DNA from: a virus
IMG/VR virus record: IMGVR_UViG_3300030329_003487
Location: 1-32,434 of that record
DNA length: 32,434 nt
Direction: 5' to 3' (one strand)
Shown here one piece after another: positions 27,371 through 32,434 of this stretch. Every line of letters begins with the position of its first letter. Position 1 is the first letter of the stretch. Below the pieces are notes generated by a model. That model did no database searches, was not told the origin of the DNA, and worked only from the letters and a program-made list of their open reading frames with translations. Made by a program: the position numbers and the translations under genes.

Positions 27371-28322
27371 CGTCTATTTCGCGAAGGTACTTGTGTCCCT
27401 TGGTCGTGAGAGAACGCCCCGCAGGAGCAATCTCCATCAAGCCTTTCTTCATCAAGAACATCTCGTAATCCTTTTGGATGCTCCCCTTGGACAAACAGGT
27501 AATCGCCGCCAATTCAGTGAGCCGAGTTTCTTTCTTGCGAGCTAGGATACGAAGCAACTCCAACTCCTTATTCAGTAATCCTAAAGGTAGAATGTCCAAC
27601 TCTTCTTTCAATTTTTCCCAATCATTGACATTGAAAGTTTTTTGACCATTGCCATCGCAGTAAGATTTAATTTTATCTTTCATCTTGGCAGCAGCGCGTG
27701 GATTACCACGGAGTACGGTAGCTACTTCTACAAGAGCTTTTTCACTTACTTTATAATCTTCCAAACCAATCTTGGTGATTTTAGCAAGCTCATCCTCGCT
27801 GTATTCCTGTAAGTCAATACGCTCCATCCTGTCCATCAGAGCATGGAAAATAGATTGCCCCTCGGTTGTTGCGAACATGAATGTTTGCCGCGAGAAATCA
27901 AAATCTACCGTATATTCCTCATAGGAAAACTGAGTACGTCCAGTTGGATTAGGATTCAACACGGTTAATAGTGCCATCATCACATCCTTGGGCATCTCGC
28001 TTGCCTCGTCAAACAAGACCGTGCAGTCTTTGTCATTGATATGAGGGATCACGATTTCATTCCAAAACTGACGCAGATTTCGTAATTGAGAACAATTAAA
28101 CACTATCTTGCGCTTGTTAGGTTCACGCCACTTGAGACACTCTCCCAAAGCAGACGCCAACGTGGTCTTTCCGCATCCACGGGGCGCGGTGAACATAAGA
28201 TGAGGCATACGACCATTAGCCATATACCCTTTAAAGTGAAACGCTAACTGACGCTTCACACGATCTTGCCCAATCAGTTCTGGGAACATCTCACTAGGCT
28301 TGTAGGTTTTAACAGCAGACAT
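27357..28322 (-). CDS. RuvB-like AAA+ ATPase
   Basis: 321 residues. 'LIGQDRVKRQLAFHFKGY', Walker A APRGCGKTT (about 49-57), Walker B VLFDEAS (about 100), sensor 1 FMFATTEG and 'GNPRAAAKMKDKIKSY' follow the RuvB branch-migration helicase plan. A C-terminal winged helix ('TELAAITCLSKGSIQKDYEMFLMKKGL', split in two) completes it. Bacterial RuvB needs RuvA and works with RuvC; neither is visible here, so a stand-alone role in phage recombination or clamp-loader-like remodelling is possible. The promoter TTGACA, 16-bp spacer, TAGAAT lies at 28329-28356. Confidence 0.8.
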   Translation of the reverse strand: MSAVKTYKPSEMFPELIGQDRVKRQLAFHFKGYMANGRMPHLMFTAPRGCGKTTLASALGECLKWREPNKRKIVFNCSQLRNLRQFWNEIVIPHINDKDCTVLFDEASEMPKDVMMALLTVLNPNPTGRTQFSYEEYTVDFDFSRQTFMFATTEGQSIFHALMDRMERIDLQEYSEDELAKITKIGLEDYKVSEKALVEVATVLRGNPRAAAKMKDKIKSYCDGNGQKTFNVNDWEKLKEELDILPLGLLNKELELLRILARKKETRLTELAAITCLSKGSIQKDYEMFLMKKGLMEIAPAGRSLTTKGHKYLREIDGEEV

Positions 28323-28328
28323 TTTTCT

Positions 28329-28356
28329 ATTCTATCAGTTTCTTACCAGTTGTCAA
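28329..28356 (-). promoter_or_regulatory. Promoter for the RuvB-like gene
   Basis: TTGACA (28351-28356), 16-bp spacer, TAGAAT (28329-28334). The -35 lies inside the 3' end of 28343..28579. Confidence 0.6.
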
Positions 28357-28579
28357 CCTCAACATCTAGCTTATGCTCTGCTTGAGGTTCCTCTTTAGGC
28401 TCTTCCACCTGTACGGCTAACGGTTTAGTAGGTTCTCGGCGGATAGGTTTTACGCCATCAGTAATACCAATGGCCCGCGCCCAAGAACGAGACACACGCA
28501 CGTTAGCTTCTGGGGAGAGCATATTGCATAGATCGCCCAAGCGGACATCTATGTGACTTGTTGCTCCTTTTGTTTTCAT
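28343..28579 (-). CDS. Small hypothetical protein
   Basis: 78 residues. The N-terminus 'TSHIDVRLGDLCNMLSPEANVRVSRSWARAIGI' (split) forms helices with an Arg/Trp-rich stretch; the last 30 residues are Glu/Pro-rich and likely flexible. CAAACT lies eight bases before the ATG with TTGCAT 17 bp upstream. Function unknown. Confidence 0.6.
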   Translation of the reverse strand: MKTKGATSHIDVRLGDLCNMLSPEANVRVSRSWARAIGITDGVKPIRREPTKPLAVQVEEPKEEPQAEHKLDVEVDNW

Positions 28580-28587
28580 CTGTTTCT

Positions 28588-28616
28588 AGTTTGCCAGAAC
28601 CTTGAACCTCATGCAA
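28588..28616 (-). promoter_or_regulatory. Promoter for 28343..28579
   Basis: TTGCAT (28611-28616), 17-bp spacer, extended -10 TGGCAAACT (hexamer 28588-28593), short leader. Confidence 0.6.
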
Positions 28617-28656
28617 GTAAATAATTCATAAATATGAAAAAAAAATTAACGCCCTT

Positions 28657-28686
28657 ATAATTAAGGATAATTAAGCATAATTACAA
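28657..28686. repeat. AT-rich 10-bp-phased array (three units)
   Basis: ATAATTAAGG, ATAATTAAGC, ATAATTACAA. It overlaps the stop of 28661..28849. Confidence 0.65.
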
Positions 28687-28849
28687 TCGGGGCTTTTATG
28701 TAATTGTTATATAGTTTTTTCTTTATGACAGTAACAGAATACCTATCACAATCACTAAATCTCTTGAAGGCGGGGCAGGAAGGACAGTAATATTTGGCAA
28801 GTCCAGAACCAGGGTCAGAAATATTTGGCTCAATTGCGTCCAGGTTCAT
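28661..28849 (-). CDS. Possible small Cys-containing protein
   Basis: 62 residues (MNLDAIEPNISDPGSGLAKYYCPSCPAFKRF...) with YYCPSC and a later Cys. A promoter (TTGACT, 17-bp spacer, TATCAT at 28899-28927) lies upstream. Against it: the N-terminal codons fall in a duplicated segment (28814-28844, copy at 28923-28956) and the start codon lies in an AT-rich array. Confidence 0.4.
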   Translation of the reverse strand: MNLDAIEPNISDPGSGLAKYYCPSCPAFKRFSDCDRYSVTVIKKKLYNNYIKAPIVIMLNYP

Positions 28850-28877
28850 AATTATAAATAATTAAGGATAATTATAA
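28848..28877. repeat. AT-rich 10-bp-phased array (three units)
   Basis: ATAATTATAA, ATAATTAAGG, ATAATTATAA, lying in the leader of 28661..28849. Confidence 0.65.
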
Positions 28878-28898
28878 TTTGTGTTTGTTCTATTCTTT

Positions 28899-28927
28899 AT
28901 GATAACATAAACTTGATTGGAAGTCAA
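28899..28927 (-). promoter_or_regulatory. Promoter upstream of 28661..28849
   Basis: TTGACT (28922-28927), 17-bp spacer, TATCAT (28899-28904). Confidence 0.55.
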
Positions 28928-28982
28928 CAGTAATATTTCGCTCAATCGCGCCCAGGGCTACAGTAATATTTGAAAATCATCA

Positions 28983-29093
28983 AAAAAACCTAAAAAAATT
29001 AAAAAAAGTGGGTATATTTCACCCAAAATCATTCAAAATTAACAAAAATAACTAAAAAAATACCCCCGATAATTAAACATAATTATGCGGGGG
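28983..29093 (-). terminator. Two tandem terminators
   Basis: The first on minus pairs CCCCCG/CGGGGG and ATAATTA/TAATTAT (29063-29093) and is followed by TATTTTTTT. The second is TGGGT-ACCCA (29009-29025) followed by CTTTTTTTAATTTTTTT. They end transcription from the 29-31 kb genes. The first hairpin loop is itself built from a two-unit AT array (29069-29088). Confidence 0.8.
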
Positions 29094-29122
29094 TTAATAT
29101 ATTTGGCTCTTTTTAAATCAAC

Positions 29123-29293
29123 CTAGCTATTTAATAACTCTTTTATTCTTACTTCTACTTTTTTGTTTATCTCCTTGCCCTCTGGGCCGTTGGGGTTTTC
29201 CATTACTTTATCTGCAATTTCTAAATCTAATTCATCAATTACTTCTGTATAGGCTTGCTTATGAGCTTGCCAGTATTTAGTATCTTTTTCCAT
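29123..29293 (-). CDS. 56-residue helical protein
   Basis: MEKDTKYWQAHKQAYTEVID... charged helices (AHKQAYTEVIDELDLEIA, VEVRIKELLNS). It parallels the next gene upstream in pattern (aromatic-rich helix, P-[ND]-G turn, terminal helix), perhaps a distant duplicate. A terminator pair follows. Function unknown. Confidence 0.55.
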   Translation of the reverse strand: MEKDTKYWQAHKQAYTEVIDELDLEIADKVMENPNGPEGKEINKKVEVRIKELLNS

Positions 29294-29309
29294 AATAGTA
29301 ATAATAATT

Positions 29310-29516
29310 TTAATTAATGTCTTGATTTGATTCTGCTAGGGTAGCTACTTCATGTGCTAATTCTCTGGCTATTCTTCCGTCTGGCTCGTTAATAACTTCT
29401 TCTTGCTTCCAGCGTGGAAGTTGGTAATATAGCTTATGCCATGCTTTTTCATATCTCTGAGCCATCCTTACTTGCTCTTTGTCAAGTTTTATTTTCTTTT
29501 TTCTGTTGGCTGTCAT
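29310..29516 (-). CDS. 68-residue basic helical protein
   Basis: MTANRKKKIKLDKEQVRMAQ... strongly basic N-terminus and helices ('RYEKAWHKLYYQLPRWKQEEV', split at Pro). TATACT lies only three bases before the ATG, with no Shine-Dalgarno. Possible DNA-binding or capsid-associated peptide, by composition only. Confidence 0.55.
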   Translation of the reverse strand: MTANRKKKIKLDKEQVRMAQRYEKAWHKLYYQLPRWKQEEVINEPDGRIARELAHEVATLAESNQDIN

Positions 29517-29560
29517 AACAGTATAATTTACACTTCTAGTTAATGGAATAAATGGAGTGC

Positions 29561-29590
29561 ATAATTAAGGATAATTATTTGTAATTATAA
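29561..29590. repeat. AT-rich 10-bp-phased array (three units)
   Basis: ATAATTAAGG, ATAATTATTT, GTAATTATAA, between 29516 and 29647, on the downstream side of 29647..29802. Confidence 0.6.
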
Positions 29591-29646
29591 AAGTCTCGCA
29601 CTACCCATTCCACACTTTAAGACACTTTGAAACATTCTTAAACACT

Positions 29647-29802
29647 CTATTTTTTATCTATTCCTTTCTTACTGTAATATCTAGTTAAAGACATACTTTC
29701 CATTACTTCTTTGTAGTTTTCTGGGGGTTTTTGTGCTTTGCAAGCTAGATTTTGAATCCAATAAAAGACCCAAACCGCTACAAATCCGACTATGAACTCC
29801 AT
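29647..29802 (-). CDS. 51-residue small membrane protein
   Basis: MEFIVGFVAVWVFYWIQNLA and then a Lys-rich cytoplasmic-like tail (KAQKPPENYKEVMES). One N-terminal transmembrane helix. TGATATATA lies upstream as a possible -10. Function unknown. Confidence 0.5.
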   Translation of the reverse strand: MEFIVGFVAVWVFYWIQNLACKAQKPPENYKEVMESMSLTRYYSKKGIDKK

Positions 29803-29874
29803 ATTTATTTTTATATATCATAAGGTTAAGGTTTATTATGTTAACAGGTTTGTTTTAAATATATCACAAGGGTA

Positions 29875-30174
29875 CTATTCACCCTCTAAAAGCCCTTCTA
29901 TGCCCTCCACAGAGCGTCCATTCCATGTCCAAGTACCAGAGTATTCCTCTTTTAATTTGCGCCGATTGTCCATACGGATGTAGGAAAACTCTCCAGAAAC
30001 GCCATAGAAACAGTCAAAGTCTCTGATAGGCAATGTAGCTGTTTTAGGATCGCCGTTCTCTTTAAATTCACTATCAAGAATCAACCGCGCATGGGTAGCG
30101 TGAGTTGGGGGGCGAGGAATATCCACTCTAGGACTTTTCCCTACTTGAATCGTTTTCTTTTTCTTAAATGGCAT
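29875..30174 (-). CDS. Hypothetical basic protein
   Basis: 99 residues. Lys/Arg-rich N-terminus (MPFKKKKTIQVGKSPRVDIPRPP), then beta-rich segments around 'DFDCFYGVSGEFSYIRMDNRRK' and 'GTWTWNGRSVEGIEG'. It starts two bases after the upstream stop. No family recognised. Confidence 0.6.
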   Translation of the reverse strand: MPFKKKKTIQVGKSPRVDIPRPPTHATHARLILDSEFKENGDPKTATLPIRDFDCFYGVSGEFSYIRMDNRRKLKEEYSGTWTWNGRSVEGIEGLLEGE

Positions 30175-30176
30175 TG

Positions 30177-30383
30177 CTAGATTTTAATTTGTCGTTCTTC
30201 TATCCATTGATTTACTAACCTACTAGCATCCTCAACAGGCATACTATCTGGAATCCCGCTCCGTTTGTAGCCAAACTCCTTGACAAAGCATCCTATTAAA
30301 TAGGGAATCCATACGCCTTTTCTGCTGTCCTCCCATTGTCTGTCCAGCCAAGTTCTCATATCTTCCGTTAATTCGTGTTCCAT
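30177..30383 (-). CDS. Small hypothetical protein
   Basis: 68 residues (MEHELTEDMRTWLDRQWEDSRKG...). Helical, with 'WIPYLIGCFVKEFGYKRS'. TAGAAT ends five bases before the ATG and TTGATT lies 17 bp further upstream, giving a near-leaderless message. Confidence 0.6.
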   Translation of the reverse strand: MEHELTEDMRTWLDRQWEDSRKGVWIPYLIGCFVKEFGYKRSGIPDSMPVEDASRLVNQWIEERQIKI

Positions 30384-30388
30384 TTTTA

Positions 30389-30417
30389 ATTCTAACCTAA
30401 TTCTTGGAATAAATCAA
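30389..30417 (-). promoter_or_regulatory. Promoter for 30177..30383
   Basis: TTGATT (30412-30417), 17-bp spacer, TAGAAT (30389-30394), then five bases to the ATG. Confidence 0.6.
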
Positions 30418-30423
30418 CATTTT

Positions 30424-30453
30424 ATAATTAAGCATAATTATAGATAATTACAA
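30424..30453. repeat. AT-rich 10-bp-phased array (three units)
   Basis: ATAATTAAGC, ATAATTATAG, ATAATTACAA, ending exactly at the stop codon of 30454..30756. Confidence 0.65.
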
Positions 30454-30756
30454 TCACTTCAAATCCTTAACAGTTCCATCTTCACCAATCTCAAGCCCAC
30501 GATGTCGCTCTACATCACGAACATCAGCATACCAATGCTTACTAAAACTAGGTACAGTTTCGGGATAATGAATATGCTCTTCTGCTGGTCGATTTCGGTT
30601 GTATTGCTCTCGCATTTCTTCTTCATCTCGTTTTTGCCATTCTCGTTCGATATAGTCCTTCAAGTCTTTGATCCCTTCGTCTTGAGCTTCGGGCAACATC
30701 ATGTAAAGAGAAGTCAACCGTTCGTGTGCTTTCTCTAGTATTTCTTTATCAGTCAT
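30454..30756 (-). CDS. Charged helical hypothetical protein
   Basis: 100 residues from the ATG at 30756 (MTDKEILEKAHERLTSLYMM...). A long charged helix ('LKDYIEREWQKRDEEEMREQ') suggests coiled coil; the C-terminus is mixed. The frame runs back into the tRNA, which I trimmed. It starts 13 bases after the tRNA end and is probably on the same transcript. Confidence 0.6.
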   Translation of the reverse strand: MTDKEILEKAHERLTSLYMMLPEAQDEGIKDLKDYIEREWQKRDEEEMREQYNRNRPAEEHIHYPETVPSFSKHWYADVRDVERHRGLEIGEDGTVKDLK

Positions 30757-30768
30757 AATTTGTAATTT

Positions 30769-30855
30769 TGGTAGCGAAAGCGGGACTCGAACCCGCACGA
30801 ACTAATGTTCGACAGATTTTAAGTCTGTTGTGTCTGCCAATTCCACCATTTCGCC
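30769..30855 (-). tRNA. tRNA-Leu (UAA)
   Basis: Class II tRNA. Acceptor strands GGCGAAA and TTTCGCT pair (one G-U), anticodon stem ACAGA/TCTGT holds loop CTTAAAA with anticodon TAA, a long variable arm GAAC/GTTC is present, and the T-arm is GCGGG-TTCGAGT-CCCGC. Discriminator A and CCA (30769-30772) are encoded, which is common for functional phage tRNAs. UUA/UUG codons fit an AT-rich genome. Confidence 0.95.
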
Positions 30856-30859
30856 GTTA

Positions 30860-31045
30860 TTATTGATAGCACTCTTCTTCTAGGTTATAATCTTCAACCG
30901 TTATACTCTTGTAAGCATAATTTCCACTTATATGAAGCAAGTCATATAATTTTTCTGGAGGCAGAGGCTTAAACTCTGGCTTTTGGTTGTTGCTTACGCA
31001 ACCCGCGCCAAAAACCCCGATCATAATGATAATATATTTATTCAT
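30860..31045 (-). CDS. Small lipoprotein
   Basis: 61 residues. MNKYIIIMIGVFGAGCVS is a lipoprotein signal with lipobox FGAGC (Cys16). The mature part of about 45 residues has Pro/Lys-rich then acidic sequence. Small phage lipoproteins often act in superinfection exclusion or as Rz1-type spanins, but this one is not Pro-rich enough and lies away from lysis genes. Confidence 0.65.
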   Translation of the reverse strand: MNKYIIIMIGVFGAGCVSNNQKPEFKPLPPEKLYDLLHISGNYAYKSITVEDYNLEEECYQ

Positions 31046-31054
31046 AAATACTTT

Positions 31055-31231
31055 TTACTTCCACTTAAAAATATATTCTTTTACATCTAAAATCTTATAA
31101 TTAAAAGCCTCCGCTTGTGACTCGTATGCTCTGCGAACCGCATTGGGGTCGCCGCTCCTAAATTGACCGTGAGTAAGTTCCCATTGGGTTTTGCCGTCCT
31201 CGTATTTTTTTTGTATCCAATATTGTTTCAT
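31055..31231 (-). CDS. Small protein, paralogue of 31541..31741
   Basis: 58 residues from the ATG at 31231. 'YWIQKKYEDGKTQWELTHGQFRSGD', then 'AVRRAYESQAEAFNYKILDVKEY' aligns with 31541..31741 ('WEMTAGRYRSEAAVYQAYKARAKSLNFEILEIEEW') over most of its length. Compact strand-helix-strand domain of unknown role. Confidence 0.6.
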   Translation of the reverse strand: MKQYWIQKKYEDGKTQWELTHGQFRSGDPNAVRRAYESQAEAFNYKILDVKEYIFKWK

Positions 31232-31262
31232 CTTTGGTGTTCTTCCTGAGTCTTGCGCTTGG

Positions 31263-31544
31263 TTATTCTTTAGCCACATACAAAGGAGCTACAAATGCTG
31301 GCGTATATTCCCCAACGTATGCTCCTGCTACATTAAAATTGAAAAACTCAATCGCCTCATCATAACCCATACCGTCTCTCTCCATAAGAATATCTACGCA
31401 TTCGTCCTCATTGTAGAGAGCTTTGGGGCGCGAGCCATTGCTTTCCACAATACCCATGAACGCATCCTCAAAACCATCTGCGAGCAAAATCTTGTGATCT
31501 TGATAGTTCTGTTCTAAAAAAAATTTAATGTTCTCCTCGGTCAT
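31263..31544 (-). CDS. Conserved small phage protein, unknown
   Basis: 93 residues from the ATG at 31544, which overlaps the upstream stop as ATGA. 'GIVESNGSRPKALYNEDECVDILMERDGMGYDEAIEFFNFNVAGAYVGE' (read in parts) is a domain commonly found as a hypothetical protein in tailed phages. Helix at 'YDEAIEFFNF'. Function unknown. Confidence 0.65.
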   Translation of the reverse strand: MTEENIKFFLEQNYQDHKILLADGFEDAFMGIVESNGSRPKALYNEDECVDILMERDGMGYDEAIEFFNFNVAGAYVGEYTPAFVAPLYVAKE

Positions 31545-31741
31545 ACAATCGGCTCCCATTCTTCAATTTCAAGGATTTCAAAGTTAAGACTCTTTGCTCT
31601 CGCTTTATAGGCTTGGTAAACCGCTGCCTCGCTTCGGTATCTCCCCGCCGTCATCTCCCAAAGCGGATTAGCGCATCGAGGCCGCGCATTTCCTTCGCCT
31701 TTATATTCAACAAGCATTCTGTATTTTTTTAATGGTTTCAT
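31541..31741 (-). CDS. Small protein, paralogue of 31055..31231
   Basis: 66 residues (MKPLKKYRMLVEYKGEGN...). See 31055..31231 for the shared pattern; this copy has an insertion near residues 17-25. Both ends are ATGA overlaps, so it is coupled to its neighbours. Confidence 0.6.
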   Translation of the reverse strand: MKPLKKYRMLVEYKGEGNARPRCANPLWEMTAGRYRSEAAVYQAYKARAKSLNFEILEIEEWEPIV

Positions 31742-31905
31742 CGTTCTATCTTTTCAAAGTGTTTATCAAGAATATCATAAGCAATATCCTCTGCGATTGT
31801 TTGTCTCAGTTCGTCAGTGAAAGTCTGAGGGCAATCATATTTGTCCATATAATCAAACACGGCGGCTTGAATATCTTCTTTTAGGTCTGGTATCTTGTAT
31901 CCCAT
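31738..31905 (-). CDS. 55-residue helical protein
   Basis: Start at 31905 (MGYKIPDLKEDIQAAVFDYM...) chosen because AGGAG precedes it; the longer frame to 31998 has no such site. All-helical, acidic. Function unknown. Confidence 0.6.
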   Translation of the reverse strand: MGYKIPDLKEDIQAAVFDYMDKYDCPQTFTDELRQTIAEDIAYDILDKHFEKIER

Positions 31906-31921
31906 AATTTTTTCTCCTTTT

Positions 31922-32179
31922 TTACCCCCACAACGCCTTAACAGTTTTCTGCTCTGATAGTTGTTTGGGAGTGTGTTCCACCTTCTGCCATTTTCCATCT
32001 ATCTCCACCTTCAGTATATCAAAAGCCCACACTGAACCTTGTTCGTCAAACAGTCCGACTTCAGAGCCTTTAACGTCCACCGTCCTTCTGATGCCTCTCA
32101 AGTTGTCCATCATTATTCCTGTAACTGGCGGTTTAGCCAATTTAATTCTCATGCCTTTTTTAATTTCATTAGTTTTCAT
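31922..32179 (-). CDS. Small SH3-like hypothetical protein
   Basis: 85 residues (MKTNEIKKGMRIKLAKPPVTG...). 'KKGMRIKLA ... TVDVKGSEVGLFDEQGSVWAFDILKVE' resembles a small beta-barrel fold such as SH3. GGAGG lies before the ATG. Function unknown. Confidence 0.65.
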   Translation of the reverse strand: MKTNEIKKGMRIKLAKPPVTGIMMDNLRGIRRTVDVKGSEVGLFDEQGSVWAFDILKVEIDGKWQKVEHTPKQLSEQKTVKALWG

Positions 32180-32341
32180 TTAGTCCTCCCTCATTAAGTC
32201 GTTCATGTAGTCTTGCATCTGATAGATGGCCTCATAATTATTCATGCCATCCACATCACTCTGAACGCCTTCATCTTCTGCTACTTGCGCTCCCAAGTCT
32301 GCGAGTTTCAGCACTATTTCCATTGCTCTCCTGTTGCTCAT
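32180..32341 (-). CDS. 53-residue acidic helical protein
   Basis: MSNRRAMEIVLKLADLGAQV... helix followed by acidic residues and 'YEAIYQMQDYMNDLM'. GGAGGAT precedes the ATG. It ends directly against the next start. Confidence 0.6.
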   Translation of the reverse strand: MSNRRAMEIVLKLADLGAQVAEDEGVQSDVDGMNNYEAIYQMQDYMNDLMRED

Positions 32342-32344
32342 AAT

Positions 32345-32434
32345 TTAATCCTCCTCCACTTCGTATGTATCAAAAGGTACAGAGTTCGCGTGAATCTCTC
32401 CCCATTCGTTTGCTCTATCCAAGTCTTTGATTCT
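32345..32434 (-). CDS. 3' end of a gene entering from outside the window
   Basis: Last 29 codons and TAA of an open frame (ends 'DTYEVEED'); its start lies beyond the window. The tail GAGGAGGATTAA supplies the ribosome site of the next gene, the same layout as 21798/21797. Confidence 0.5.
   Translation of the reverse strand, partial: RIKDLDRANEWGEIHANSVPFDTYEVEED

Larger units (their letters stand above)
28814..28956. repeat. Imperfect 30-bp direct repeat
   Basis: GTCAGAAATATTTGGCTC (28814-28831) with its tail AATTGCGTCCAGG resembles GTCAACAGTAATATTTCGCT with tail CAATCGCGCCCAGG (28923-28956). Two further partial copies of CAGTAATATTTG lie at 28784 and 28960. The second copy overlaps the -35 of the promoter. 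Confidence 0.5.

Overview
The window looks like part of the genome of a tailed double-stranded DNA phage (Caudoviricetes), seen on the strand opposite to most of its genes. Portal, large terminase, a virion protein and a repeat-rich tail fibre sit together. The rest is PhoH, a sigma-70-like factor, an HNH protein, a methyltransferase, a RuvB-like ATPase, a tRNA and dozens of tiny proteins. Nearly everything reads on the minus strand; only two genes (10781..11125 and 12043..12564) are on plus. Two lipobox-bearing proteins and sigma70-type promoters suggest a diderm bacterial host. I cannot name the host or a close relative, and no DNA polymerase, lysis cassette or integrase is visible.

Layout on the minus strand, from high to low coordinate. 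32434-29123: tightly coupled small genes with good Shine-Dalgarno sites, including two related proteins, a 61-residue lipoprotein and a tRNA-Leu(UAA). 29122-26390: a RuvB-like AAA+ protein, an Api92/YubB-like protein, tiny genes and tandem terminators. 26382-18500: metabolism and regulation type genes (DUF932, GP88-like, ParB/Srx-like, GIY-YIG-like, small SH3/WYL-like) separated by copies of a 60-75 bp palindromic module, plus two candidate structured RNAs. 18452-14450: an array of very small genes separated by a repeated hairpin + extended -10 element, where the start codon lies six bases after the -10 box in most cases, implying leaderless mRNAs. 14163-14049: a 13-bp iteron array beside AT-rich 13-mers and a phage-T3-promoter-like sequence. 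13610-10332: methyltransferase, HNH protein, C39-like lipoprotein, PhoH, SprT-like protein and zinc ribbon. 10321-1: sigma-like factor, unknown 362-residue protein, ERCC4-type nuclease, terminase, portal, virion protein and tail fibre (open at the window edge).

How it fits together (inference): the right two thirds look like an early/middle region, where most transcription units carry their own host-type promoter (TTGNNN, usually a 17-bp spacer, often TGTGn before the -10). The left third is a late morphogenesis operon headed by the sigma-like factor, which may direct its expression. The most unusual content is the non-coding architecture: eight hairpin/promoter boundary elements, seven GCCGGGC-W-GCCCGGC modules, about eight AT-rich 10-bp-phased arrays, one 13-bp iteron array and two structured RNA candidates. 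Together they suggest a modular genome in which small genes are exchanged as self-contained promoter-ORF-terminator units.
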